Source: Toxorhynchites rutilus septentrionalis
Taxonomy: Eukaryota > Arthropoda > Insecta > Diptera > Culicidae
Assembly (NCBI RefSeq): GCF_029784135.1
Contig: NC_073746.1
Span: 142,790,556 to 142,854,555 of the forward strand
Direction of reading: 5' to 3'
Length of the DNA stretch: 64,000 nt
This document shows positions 34,931-45,925 of the stretch, one piece after another; positions within the stretch are counted from its first letter, which is position 1, and every line of letters starts with the position of its first letter. The notes below the pieces were generated by a model. The model was not told the origin of the DNA. It saw only the letters and a program-made list of their open reading frames with translations, and made no database searches. The position numbers and the translations under genes were made by a program.

Positions 34931-35570
34931 TGATTGGGCTAATTTAATTCGTTATCGGGTTGGTTTGAAACGTTATCTCTGTCTCATAAACTTTGAATAG
35001 ATCGACTCTCCCTGATAATTTTAATCCATTAAAAATACGGATATCGGCACATATTTGTGTAGCCAGAAAATTCCGAAATTTAAAATTTGTGGCTTTCAAA
35101 TGATGAACGTTTCATTTCCAGGTGTTCATTCATAACGAAGTTACAACCTTTTAGAAATCACGGATTATCCACGAGAGCGAGTTCCATAGTTGATTTATAG
35201 ACTTTCCCAAAATTTGTCAGTGAGTGGTAGGATCATGCTTTTTTGGATTTGCTCACGGATTTCGAATTATCTGACCACTGGTGAACACGGCATTACAGAT
35301 GGATAGTTTAATGATTTCTGTGTTGATGAAACATAGTTCTCATGCTGAAATATCTTTTTTTTAAGTTTGCATATCATTTTTAGTCCTTCATTCCGTTATC
35401 CGCGATTTTCATTATTCCCGGTGACCTTGTCCGACTATTTCGCGGATAATCGGGGTTTTACCGTATATCTGTCAATTATAGAATGAATCATATTTTTGCA
35501 TATTAGCATATTATTTGCATATGAGTAAATTAGAATTCCATAACATTACGCAATAATCGTAGTAATTGAA
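34931..35570. other. non-coding region with one pogo/Tigger-type end
   Basis: At 35440-35466 the sequence gcggataatcggggttttac is a typical inverted pogo/Tigger terminus (on the minus strand GTAAAACCCCGATTATCCGC). I could not place a matching opposite end. Nothing else is recognised. Confidence 0.4.
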
Positions 35571-35572
35571 TA

Positions 35573-36785
35573 AATGGTGTGTCACATCAAATTGCATCAC
35601 GGAAAAAACGCTGTAGAAATTCGCCCAGTAGACCGATCCTTTTGAAAATTGCTCTTTACCCCGTCCATAAGGTTCTGTACAACGACAAGTTGTAGTTTTT
35701 TTTAACAGAAATCCATTTTCTCTTGAAGTCCGCCTCCGATTTGACAACTTTTGGGTTTTTCCGGAGGGCCTGCTTCACAATCGCCCAATATTTCTCTATT
35801 GGGCGAAGCTCCGGCGCGTTGGGCGGGTTCATTTCCTTTGGCACGAAGGTGACCCCGTTGGCTTCGTACCACTCCAACACGTCCTTTGAATAGTGGCACG
35901 AAGCGAGATCCGGCCAGAAGATGGTCGGGCCCTCGTGCTGCTTCAATAGTGGTAGTAAGCGCTTCTGTAGGCACTCCTTAAGGTAAACCTGCCCGTTTAC
36001 CGTGCCGGTCATCACGAAGGGGGCGCTCCGCTTTCCGCAAGAGCAGATCGCTTGCCACACCATGTACTTTTTGGCAAACTTGGATAGTTTCTGCTTGCGA
36101 ATCTCCTCCGGAACGCTCCGGAATTTGTCCTCTGCGGAGAAAAACAACAGGCCCGGCAGCTGACGGAAGTCCGCTTTGACGTAGGTTTCGTCGTCCATTA
36201 CCAGGCAATGCGGCTACGTCAGCATTTCGGTGTACAGCTTCCGGGCTCGCGTCTTCCCCACCATGTTTTGCCTTTCGTCGCGGTTAGGAGCCTTCTGAAC
36301 CATGTATGTACGCAAGCCCTCCCGCTGCTTGGTCCGCTGGACGAATGAACTTGACAAATTCAGCTTATTGGCGACATCCCGGACCGAACTTCTAGGATCA
36401 CGTCTAAACTGCTTAACTACGCGCTTGTGATCTTTTTCACTGACGGAGCATCCATTTTTGCCGTTCTTCACCTTCCGGTCGATGGTTAGGTTCTCGAAGT
36501 ATCGTTTTAGTACTCTGCTGACCGTGGATTGGACGATTCCCAGCATCTTACCGATGTCCCGATGTGACAACTCCGGATTCTCGAAATGAGTGCACAGGAT
36601 TAATTCACGACGCTCTTTTTCGTTCGACGACATTTTTCCAAATTTACGAAAAATTGACAGTGAAGCATGGCCAACGTGATCTATACACTCTTATCTGATT
36701 ATAAGCGAAAGCTGAAGATATAATTCCTAAAAATTAAATTTCTACAGCGTTTTTTCCGTGATGCAATTTGATGTGACACACCCTT
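35573..36785 (-). mobile_element. ITmD37E (DD37E) transposon, nearly complete
   Basis: This 1213 bp element is flanked by TA at 35571-35572 and 36786-36787. The terminal repeats (ggtgtgtcacatcaaattgc at left, the inverse at right) extend about 50 bp through cgctgtagaaatt. The transposase is on the minus strand. DD37E is the mosquito-associated ITmD37E group of the IS630-Tc1-mariner superfamily. A rearranged partial copy lies immediately to the right (36835-37329). Confidence 0.9.
35656..36633 (-). pseudogene. DD37E transposase with one nonsense codon and a late frameshift
   Basis: The ATG at 36633 starts MSSNEKERRELIL. An N-terminal helix-turn-helix follows (SHRDIGKMLGIVQSTVSRVL, about residues 23-42), with a second one around residues 80-105. 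A TAG at 36216-36214 interrupts the frame at codon 140, and the same frame resumes with VMDDETYV, which holds the first catalytic Asp. The second Asp is in FWPDLASCHYSKD and the Glu in ELRPIEKYW. I count 37 residues between the second Asp and the Glu. Near 35700 an A-run shifts the frame so the protein ends KNYNLSLYRTLWTG, whereas the neighbouring copy reads on (KKIQPDVVQNLMDGVKRKV). The usual cut-and-paste enzyme is inactivated by these two lesions. Confidence 0.9.
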
Positions 36786-36834
36786 TATAAACATTTTAAA
36801 TCTTTTGAAAAAGGTGCTTTTATTTGAAATTATT

Positions 36835-37329
36835 GTTCCGGCGCTTTGGGCGGGTTCATTTCCTTTGGCACGAAGGTGACCCCGTTGGCTTCGTACCACT
36901 CCAACACGTCCTTTGAATAGTGGCACGAAGCAAGATCCGGCCAGAAGATGGTCGGGCCCTCGTGCTGCTTCAACAGTGGAAATGAACCCGCCCAAAGCGC
37001 CGGAACTTCGCCCAATAGAGAAATATTGGGCGATTATGAAGCAGGCCCTCCGGAAGAACCCAAAAGTTGTCAAATCGGAGGCGGACTTCAAGAGAAAATG
37101 GATTTCTGCTCAAAAAAAAATACAACCTGACGTTGTACAGAACCTTATGGACGGGGTAAAGAGGAAGGTGCGAGCATACGGACTTGGGCTCGAAGTATGA
37201 ATAAAAAGAAAATGCCAAAAGTTGTTTAATAGTTTTTATTTTACTGTCTAAAATTTTCAAAAGGATCGGTCAACTGGGCGAATTTCTACAGCGTTTTTTC
37301 CGTGATGCAATTTGATGTGACACACCCTT
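36835..37329 (+). mobile_element. rearranged ITmD37E fragment with inverted halves
   Basis: 36835-36984 is a minus-strand piece of the transposase gene. At 36979 the sequence reverses and runs on the plus strand to the terminal repeat ending at 37329, followed by TA. The two halves share a 28 bp inverted repeat (36836-36863 and 36979-37006). The plus half contains the intact C-terminus (ELRPIEKYWAIMKQALRKN through KVRAYGLGLEV, stop at 37200). The N-terminal half is missing. Confidence 0.85.
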
Positions 37330-37334
37330 TATGT

Positions 37335-37490
37335 GTGGGAGCAGACATCTCTTTCTATCAGACTAAACATCAGCTTGAGGTTGTACCCAAAAAAAAGTCC
37401 AAACGATGTTAACGGGATCGAACCAAGGTCGGCTGGAATGCAAAGCTGTTTTACACGACTACGCTATCCATATAGTCACTGGTGATGTTG
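37335..37490 (-). mobile_element. tRNA-derived SINE
   Basis: On the minus strand an A-box-like tggatagcgtagtcg (37470-37456) and a B-box ggttcgatcccg (37424-37413) are spaced as in a tRNA gene. The body then runs to gagatgtctgctcccaca. The head does not fold as a complete tRNA in my reading, so a SINE is more likely than a tRNA gene. The ends are approximate. Confidence 0.55.
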
Positions 37491-37672
37491 CTTAAATGTG
37501 TGATAATATTATACCTCATTATAAAATGAGTAAAAAGGAGAGCGTAAACGTGAACCTATATCCTTTTCGCTCTGGGCCGTGTATATGGCAAAGTATAAGG
37601 AAAGCTTTGATGCGTGCTTATTTACAATGTGTCTCTTGTTCCGCTCGCTCATATTGCTATAGCATATATGTT

Positions 37673-38885
37673 AGGGTGCCAATGAATCTATGGAAAAAAC
37701 TCGACCTTAAAATTTCAACAAGTTATGTACAAAATGTTCACTACCTCGAAAAAACACCCTATGCCGAATTTCAGCTCAATCGAACTTAAGGGAGAGTGGC
37801 GCAAAGCGGTCAATGTTTGAGTTTTCAAAAGGTTTTCGAAAATCGAAAAATCACCCCAGGGGGGAGTAAAGGAAATCGGGGTTTTCGAAAAAAAATTCGA
37901 TACCAAATTTCTTAAAATAGCGTCGCGTCGAGATCCAGTGTCATCTCGAAAAAAATATTTTTGTCAAAAATCGGCACTCTGGGACTTAGTTTTTTCGGAA
38001 TACGAAACGAAAAGTATGGTTTCGGGTTCCCATAAAAATAGTTAACTCGATTTTTCATACGGAACTTGCTACGAAGTTTTGATTTGCACGAAAATATCCC
38101 TATGCAAAATATTAGCTCATTCGGACTTTATTTACTGATGTCGCAAACGTTAAAATTTGAGTTTTTTGAAAACCGAAAAATCACCGAACATCGAGGTTTT
38201 TAAAAACAAGTTTTGATGCCAAATGTCTTAAAATTGCATGACACGTCGAGATTTACAGTTATCTAAAAAAAGATTTCGTCAAAAACCTATTTTTCAGGCG
38301 AAAAAACGACCGAGTGCCAAAAATACATTTTTTCTGATAAAAAAATTTATAACTGTAAATCTCGACGATTAATGCAATGTTTGGCTATTCGGTGATTTTT
38401 CGTTTTTCAAAAAAACTCAAATTTTAACGTTTGCGACACCAGTAAATGAATTCCGAATGAGCTAATATTCTGCATAGGGTATATTATCGTGCAAATCAAC
38501 ATTTCGTAGTAAGTTCCGTATGAAAAATCGAGTTAACTATTTTTGTTGGCACCCAAAACCATACTTTTCGTTTCATACTCCGAAAAAAACGAAGTCCCAG
38601 AGTTCCGATTCTTAACACAATTTTTTTTCGAGATGACACTAGATCTCGACGTTTCATGCAATTTTAAGACATTTGGCATTAAAAAAAATGTTCGAAAACC
38701 CCGATTTCCTTTACTCCCCCCTTGGTTCATTTTTCGATTTTCAAAAAACTCAAACATTGACCGCTTTGCGCCACTCTCCCTTAAGTAATATTGAACTGAT
38801 ATTTTACATAGGGTGTTAGGGTGGTGAACATTTTTATGGGGTATCTTTTTGAAACTCGAGATGAACATTTTCATTAGCACCCTTA
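37673..38885. mobile_element. 1.2 kb palindromic MITE
   Basis: The arms run from ttagggtgccaatgaa at 37673 inward and from its inverse (ttcattagcaccctta) ending at about 38885, meeting near 38270-38350. Matching landmarks include ggggggagtaaaggaaatcgg against ccgatttcctttactcccccc and the cgtcgagat block in both arms. The element is flanked by TA-rich sequence, and a (TA)n run follows. Translations (for example 126 codons, minus, 38533-38913) are arm shadows. Confidence 0.85.
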
Positions 38886-38909
38886 TATATATATATATAT
38901 ATATATATA
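38884..38909. repeat. (TA)n microsatellite
   Basis: A run of about 13 TA units directly abuts the palindrome end, probably an expanded target site. Confidence 0.8.
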
Positions 38910-39056
38910 CCATACACTAGTATGGGAGAGTAGCACATTTTCTATTATTTTCAAGCTTATTTAATGTAATAAATCGGGGTGCCAAAACATTTGCTAAAAT
39001 TAATTATGGGTGTAATCTTTATGGATGATCAGATTTCTTCTAAAGTGCATTTTTAA

Positions 39057-39332
39057 CACGTTGAGCATCGATTTTTTTTTGCTGCTCTTTCCATTCAGCC
39101 CGCATCAAGAGCCTTTACACAATATCAGTGTCGGTCCCAGCTCTCAAAGATAACTATTGTATGAATAGAAAATAGTCAGAAATTCGACTTGAAAGTAGTC
39201 ATATTTTGCAAAACATCTGACAATAAACCGTATATATTTTATTTTCTTATTTTGTAACTGTGTCCCAGTCGGTCAGCGTTTTCTTATCGATAAGCTCAAC
39301 GTCGGCCCCTAGGAACCGCGAGGCTCAACGTG
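39057..39332. mobile_element. piggyBac-type MITE (TTAA target)
   Basis: The ends cacgttgagc and gctcaacgtg are flanked by TTAA at 39053-39056 and 39333-39336. A second copy is at 59609-59911 and a right end alone at 56714. TTAA duplication is the hallmark of piggyBac. There is no coding sequence. Confidence 0.75.
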
Positions 39333-39336
39333 TTAA

Positions 39337-41019
39337 CTGCAAGATTGTCCCATGTAGTGCGTGGTTTAGAAATTTTTCATTGCTCAATAACGCGTATATA
39401 AAAATATGTTCCGCTGTTTTTTCAAATACCGGACGAATACTCTTTATTCCTATCTGGATTCCTAGTTCCCCGATCACTGCCTAGACGTACGAATTCAGTG
39501 CGAAGTTCCAATAAAGCCATATTTGTGTCAACAGCTTCCAGCCAGTCCTCCAAACACGCAGCTTACGTAAACCAAGCCAACTTGTGGACAGGAACTGACA
39601 TTCAATTTGACTGGCTTTCCGGTAGTGCGTTTGCAAGCGGAAGAAAACATACGCGACGTTGAGATTTGCGGTATTTGGATTGAGTTTTACTGGCCATTGT
39701 TCCCACTTGTTTTCCCAGCTTACTATTATGAGCTGCTAAGTCGTTTCTGTCATTGGATTTGTTACTGCCGTTGTGGTTTTCAGCCATCTGCTTTGATAGA
39801 TGCTGCTGTTGCTTCCTGTAGCTACTAGTTTGCGGTTTGTTTATTATTGATATAAATATTTATGGAAATTGAAAGTACCACACTTTAACTAGCGAAATGC
39901 ATCGATCAGTGCAAATAAAAATGTTCAAATTCCTTAGAAATTGTTCACAAAATTCTGTAACTGAAGTCAGTGAATAACTAAAATGATCTAAAATGATTCA
40001 GTGATAGAAATTCCAAACTTTATTCATGACCAATTTCAGTTGCTGTTGTTCTCCTTCAATACACGTATCATACTGAATTGTGTATGGCGGCAGTGAAATG
40101 AGAGGTAATAGTAAACAATAATTGGTCTTTAAATTCGATTGTTTCGATTTAGTTTTCTCTCTGCTGGTTCACCGAAAAATCACAATTACGATCTGACTGT
40201 TTTTCTTGAGTCGAAAAAGTCCGTTCGTCAAAAATAAGTCATCATTCTATTTGTGCAGTGAATTCAGTGTGCGTTCCGTTATAATGTTTTGTCTCATTTA
40301 GCTATTGAATTTCATCTGACTCATCAGAACAAACTTCGTGAGAAACATTCTCGCTATCATTACCATTCTCGGAAGCAGCGAAGAACCCGTTTCCAACTGC
40401 TTTATGTCCGAAACGACTCTCGTGGCATACTGATTCTCCGCTTCATACTCCCCGTTAGATATCCTATTCCAATAACAGCGACCAGACCTGATTCGTCATG
40501 CCATGGCATAAGAACCGAAGTGTGATGCGTAGCGTAGCATCACACTTATTAACATTGTCAGTGCATATGCCATTAATTACATTGGACACGAGTGCCGCAG
40601 AAGCGCACTAGACATTGAAATTTGCATAGTTAGCTTCGGTCGGTATGCCGGTTTACAAGCTATTAGGTGCTGTAACACCGGCCAGCAGGTAAATGCTATC
40701 TCACTGGATGTTTCCATATGAATGACTTTTCTGACGGCTACCGGTTGTAATGGAAAATGTATGATCCGATCCGTGAACAGGTCGATATGTAAATGAGCCA
40801 TCAATGGGGTTCGGATGCATCGAAGGGGTTGATGCCGCACAAGTTGGAGCATTGTGTAATCGTATTTTTCGCTGTCTATAATGCTTTAAAGTCGACAAAT
40901 AAGAGAGAAAAACGACTGTTTTAAAAAAATCCTTTTTATATTGAGTCTTTTAAGGGGGACCCCTGTCTGGAAGGTTAAAAAAATAATTGAGTTTCGTGAT
41001 TTTTTTTCGGATGTCAGGA
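39337..41019. other. single-copy-looking region without recognised gene
   Basis: 1.7 kb with moderate GC content. ORFs of 60-90 codons on both strands (for example 39602-39787 minus, 40577-40852 minus) have no recognisable domain. It contains one perfect hairpin (40518-40547). Confidence 0.4.
40518..40547. repeat. 11 bp perfect hairpin
   Basis: aagtgtgatgc and gcatcacactt flank an 8 nt spacer (gtagcgta). No T-run follows. The role is unknown. Confidence 0.5.
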
Positions 41020-41590
41020 ATAAAGTGAAGTGTTCGGGTAGTTTAGTTATAGATTAGGGTATATTTCAAGATGTTTTTTTTTTCAAAAAATAAACCCTTT
41101 CCTCTTTTTTCCAAAAAAAATTTTTTTTTAATTCGTGACAATTGAACTACTTGACCGATTCAGATGATCGACATATGAAATTGAATCCAATTAACCTTCC
41201 TTGGAAAAAATACACTTGCAAAAAATTTTGATTTCGTTTTTGTTATTATTGATTGCATTTGTTTTTTGCAGTTTACATGGCTTTGGACTAGAGGGCGCTA
41301 TGACTTCGAAGACTCAAGAACGAAAAGTAAAGCCTCTCTGATTTTTGGATATGTTATGTAAAAAACCTACAGCGCCCTCTAGTCCAAAGTCCTGTAAACA
41401 GCAAAAAAACGAATACAATAAATAATTACAAAAACAAAATAAATTTTTTTTGCAAGTGTAATATTTTTTTCCAAGGAAGAATAGCTATTTGATCTTAATT
41501 AGATATGTTGATTATTTGAATCGGTCGGGTAGTTCAAAAGTTATGAATTTTTGAAAAGTCATTTTTGGAAAAAAGGGAAAAATGTTAATT
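41020..41590. mobile_element. family D fragment (palindromic interior)
   Basis: Mirrored blocks such as ttgaactacttgaccgattcagatg (near 41147) and its inverse (near 41515), and gggcgctatgac against agcgccctctag, identify the family D interior. The termini are missing. Confidence 0.6.
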
Positions 41591-41904
41591 ACTATGACGC
41601 AACAAGATCGACCCATTACTGAAGTAAATAATTACGAGCGATTGATAATGGGTAAAAACACGAAAATCCGTTCGCAAAAGATCACGAGGTTCAACTTCAA
41701 AGCCGGGATTGACGGATATAGGATATGATGTGTGCATGTGTGCAAGGAAATCGTTCATTATGAGGTGTTGCCACATGAGATTAATTCGGAACTCTACTGT
41801 TCACAACTGGATGAATTACGAGATCACGGTTGAGAAAAAATACGACCAGAATTGATCAACAGGAAAATCATGACAACGCGAGACCACATACTACATGGGC
41901 TGAA

Positions 41905-42540
41905 AAGTCCCGGGATTTTCAATTAAAACGATCGTTTTTTGGACGAAGCTGTATTCATTCCTCAACATAGTTTCCTTCGAGGGCAATACACTTGGTATAG
42001 CGAGTTTCCAACACTTCGATTCCCTTTCTGTAGTACGAAACGTCTAAGTTTTCGAAAAAGTGCCACTCTCCAGAGTGCCTACTCAGGAGTGTGGTAATGG
42101 ATCCACCTTTCATACATTGTCACAAAACGTCGAAAGTTCTCGATTACGCTTCAATAACGCCAAACCGGCTGTTCAACCATTAAAGCGTCGCTATTTTTGG
42201 TCGACGGTCAGCAAACGCGGTACTCATCGCGCGGATAGCTCTTTCATGTCCAGAATGTGGTGCAAAATGTATCCCACTCGTTTTTTTTAAATGCCTACGG
42301 CCTCAGCTAACTCGCGTAACTTCACTATAAAATCGTTCGAAACGAGTCGATGCACTTGTTTTACGATTTCTGGATTCGTAGCCTCTTTTGGCCTTCCAGA
42401 GCGAAGTGCATCTGCGGTGCTTATATAGCCCATTTTAAATTCACTAAACCTCCGATAAAGTGTTGTTCTGGAAGGAGCAGAAGTGGAATAACATTTCGTC
42501 AAGCACTGCATTGACTATTCACGAGTTTTTCCCATCAAAG
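41905..42540 (-). pseudogene. mariner-like element relic (irritans-type), minus strand
   Basis: The segment 42287-42511 reads a mariner DNA-binding domain: APSRTTLYRRFSEFKMGY, then DALRSGRPKEAT and KLRELAEAVGI. Downstream on the minus strand there are only frame-broken pieces of the catalytic domain (about 42060-42290). The C-terminal block YYRKGIEVLETRYTKCIALE follows near 42040-41970. The left end (ggctgaaaagtcccggg, 41899-41915) matches mariner-type terminal repeats; no matching right end is seen. It is non-functional. Confidence 0.75.
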
Positions 42541-42887
42541 AACAATGTTTGATTAAAATACGATATTCCTCTTTTTCCATTTTCTATACAAATGCTCAGG
42601 TAGTGACACTCAAACAACTCTAGTTAGTGAACAAATAAACGAAATGTCATGAAACTTCACACATAAGCTAGTGACAGATGGACCTCTCGAAATGAATCTT
42701 GCTAACTACCATTTGTTTCGATATCTGCAATATTTCCACTTTTTTATTCTTTGATTGACCGACATGAGAGCTATCGAAAATCAATTGAAAAAAGTTTTAG
42801 CCACTAAACACGGAAGTTCTACACGAATGGAATCATGAAATTACCCGAAAAATGACGAAAGGTTATAGAAAATAATGATCAATATAT
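42541..42887. other. non-coding spacer between two mariner relics
   Basis: AT-rich; nothing recognised. Confidence 0.3.
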
Positions 42888-43400
42888 TAGATTGGGGAAA
42901 AAGTTACCTATTATTTTCGCGATAGCTGGCTTTAGTGATCAATACCTCGCGTAGTATCGATCATACAAGTTCAAGTTTAGGCTCATTGTAAAGGTGATAT
43001 TTCACAAAAATCTTTAGCTTTTTTGTTTGTTCCATTCAGTTGTGAGTTACAAAGTGTTAACAATGGAGGTCAACAAAGAGAAAATAAGGTACATTTTAAA
43101 CTTTTTTCTTTTATTATTGCGAAAATGCGAGCCAGACCGCTGAAACTGTGAATGGTGTTTAAGGTTCCGATACTGCAACAGAAATAAAGGTGCAACTTAA
43201 TTTATTTTTCAATGCATTTTTTTCCTCCAAAAAATTTTAACTATTTATTTTAGTACAATACACTCAATTAAAATCTCTACTGTCAATAAAAGGTCCATTT
43301 TAAGTTAGCGATTGGCCAGAAACGTTCAGAATTGGCCAACAGAAGAGCTGTTTTGTACCATCAGGACAACGCAAGGCCACATAATTCCGAGAATTTTTTT
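42888..43400 (+). pseudogene. second mariner relic (mellifera/Himar-like), internally deleted
   Basis: A terminal-repeat-like ttagattggggaaaaagtt near 42887 follows TA. From the ATG at 43063 the frame reads MEVNKEKIRYILNFF, and, after a frameshift, CENASQTAETVNGV, which is a mariner N-terminus. A large internal segment is missing. At about 43322-43395 the text RSELANRRAVLYHQDNARPH contains the second catalytic Asp (QDN). The rest is lost in AT-rich DNA. It is a different mariner lineage from 41905-42540. Confidence 0.75.
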
Positions 43401-43897
43401 TTCTCGAAAACGTTTTTTTTTTACAAAATCTAAATATATTTTTTTTAATATTCTTTTAAAATTCTAAAAAAGATTGAATAGTCCAATACAATTACCAATA
43501 AGTCATCCATAAATCGAAAGTTAGGCACTATTACAGGAAAAAAGTTTTTCGAGCAACATCTTTTTCATGTTTCTTTGAAAATTACTACTAATCCTAACTT
43601 TGTTTAAAGTCTTGATAGCGATATAAAGTATTCAACAAAGTTTGAAATCTTATTGAAATATGAACTTTTGTCGAAGATTTCAACTATCTAATATATATTT
43701 TATATTTTCTGGAATATAAGTATATTTGTATGGAGACTTCTGAAAAAAAAATGTACTACCCGTAACATTTTTGTGTGAAGACGATTTCTCAAACGGGAAG
43801 TGAGTGTTATGAGGAAGAGTAGAGTGAGCGCAACATTTATGTAGACTGATTGGAAGCGATAGATATTTTGTCTATTGGAAACGGAAAACAAATTATA

Positions 43898-44311
43898 TCA
43901 CACACAAAGGGGAGAAAAACTCTTGACTCTTTTAGATTTGTGAACGAGACTGATTGGTTCACCTTCACTATTGGTCAATTCGATTGGACCTTCAGTGATT
44001 CTACTGCATTGACTAACGACCTCCATGCCAAATTTAAAATTCGCATACGAATGGTCCACCAGCGTTGGGCAGGAATATAACGGCAAAGACGTCGAGAGAC
44101 TGGAAGGATAATTTTCATCGTCATCCAGATTGTGATCACTGTCTATTGAAAATGCAGACACAGTTAGTACTGCATCAGTTTTTGTCAACCTGTTACAATT
44201 TCCGTTGGACACAAAACCACTTTCCTTAAAATGCACCTGAGAGAAATCAATGTTGGCTTTTTTCAGTGAGGGAAAAGCACTTATTTTATGTATTCCACAT
44301 ACACTGCGCAT
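43898..44311 (-). CDS. unidentified 137-codon ORF, possible exon or decayed gene
   Basis: This is the longest ORF in the window that I cannot attribute to a transposon or to the complement of one. It starts MRSVCGIHKISAF, and the frame stays open about 20 codons further upstream (…LFASWILSDAMRS). It contains an acidic Ser-rich middle (IDSDHNLDDDENYPSSLSTS) and ends KRVKSFSPLCV. No domain, signal peptide or membrane segment is evident. The surroundings are AT-rich, so such a long ORF is unlikely by chance but possible. It could be an exon of a nested gene on the opposite strand, a captured exon or a chance ORF. Confidence 0.3.
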   Translation of the reverse strand: MRSVCGIHKISAFPSLKKANIDFSQVHFKESGFVSNGNCNRLTKTDAVLTVSAFSIDSDHNLDDDENYPSSLSTSLPLYSCPTLVDHSYANFKFGMEVVSQCSRITEGPIELTNSEGEPISLVHKSKRVKSFSPLCV

Positions 44312-44515
44312 TGCATCGGAGAGTATCCAACTGGCAAATAAATCATAAAATTCAGTTTGTTTATGATTTAGGATAGTGCTTTAGAATGCATCGAAATAAT
44401 TTTTTAGGACAACTACAGTAATACAAACTCGTAATCTTCTGAAAGTCGAAAACAATGTTCTAGAACGTTCTATTTAGATGAAGTCATAGTGTCATATGAT
44501 GGTTAAAAGGTTTGC

Positions 44516-45925
44516 TATCTGTTTTCAGAATAATGGTTTTTATTTCTCTAAAAATTGCGAATGTATGTGCAAATGTATGAAAATTGACTCAAACCCATAA
44601 TCGTACTCTGGTTGAAATCTCAACTCGATTCAAAAGGCGTTGATCAATTTCAGGATTCCAAAATTGGTTTGGTATACTTGTTCATTGCAACTATCTTTAG
44701 CTTTCTTTAGCCATTATCTACGAGTATTTTGGTGTAATCGGAAGGAATATTCATCTATTTTTTGATCAAGGTTTTTTCAAATCGTTGTTTTTAGAAATTT
44801 GATGGTTTCTAAATTTCCTACACAGATAACTTCCACATTTTTAACTGGGATTGATGCTGGGAAATCGGGGAGAAGTATCAATAACTTTTAAACAATTATA
44901 ATGTAACCATGTGCGAACTATATGTGACATGTGCTTAGGGTCATTGTCTTGGTAAAACTTGAATCCTCAATTCAATCTCATTTTGTTCACACTTTGCTAC
45001 ATATTTTCTTTTAGGATGTTCAAATAAACATTCTGACCCAATACATCATCGATGAAAATCAGATTACCCCCTACATGCACCCTCATATCATCCCTCCACC
45101 ACCACCATGTTTATACATTGCTTTCAGATTTTTACGCTCAATTCATCGTTTGGCTTCCTCGATACGAAACGACAACCATCGGAATCAAAGATATTAAATT
45201 TCGACTCATCTACGGGAAGAACATCTTCCCAGTAAGACATTGATGTGTTTCTTGCTGTTTGGAAAAATGGAAATTGGAGTTACTGATTTATTTTACCGTT
45301 AAACGGTTTTCCGTCTGTGCTCGGACATTCAAGTTGTTCTTCCTCGGCACATGACACACTTTTTTTTTGGTTCAATTTGATTTTCATCGATGGTGTATTG
45401 GATCAGAATGTTTACTAGAACATCCTAAAGAAAAACATGTAGCAAAGTGTGAACAAAATGAGATTGAATCGAGTATTCAAGTTTTACCAAGACAATGACC
45501 CTAAGCATAAGTCACATATAGTTCGCACATGGTTAAATTATAATTGCTTAAAAGTTATTGATACTTCTCCCCAATCTTCCAGCATCAATACCAGTTCAAA
45601 AATATGGAAGTTATCTGGGTAGGATATTCAGAAACCATCAAATTTCTAAAAATAACGATTTTAAAAATCACTTGATCAAAAAATGGATGAATATTCCTTC
45701 CGACTGCCCCAAAAAACTCGTTGATAACGGCTAAAGACTGCTAAAGATAGTTGCAATGAACAAGGGATACCATACTAATGATGGAATCCTGAAATTTATC
45801 AACGCCTTATGACTCGAGTGGAAATTTCAACCAGAGTACGATTATTAGTTTGAGCCATTTTCATACATTCGCACATACATTCCCATTTCTTAGAAAAATA
45901 AAAACCATTACTCGGAAAACAGATA
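44516..45925. mobile_element. Tc1-like foldback element with ~530 bp arms
   Basis: The left arm (44516 to about 45064) and right arm (about 45375-45925) are inverted copies with scattered differences, separated by about 310 bp. The outer ends are tatctgttttc and the inverse gaaaacagata. Each arm includes a terminal-repeat segment (gaatgtatgtgcaaatg) and the C-terminal half of a Tc1 transposase. On the + strand near 45476 the right arm reads FKFYQDNDPKHKSHIVRTW, which holds the second catalytic Asp, and the left arm reads the same on the minus strand. The spacer contains a minus-strand, glycine-rich GGGGG block typical of Tc1 upstream of this Asp. Stops and frameshifts make both copies non-coding. 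Confidence 0.85.

Noticed and set aside
38533..38913. 126-codon minus-strand ORF
   Set aside because: It lies within one arm of the 1.2 kb palindrome and runs into the (TA)n tract (translated as YIYIYIYI).
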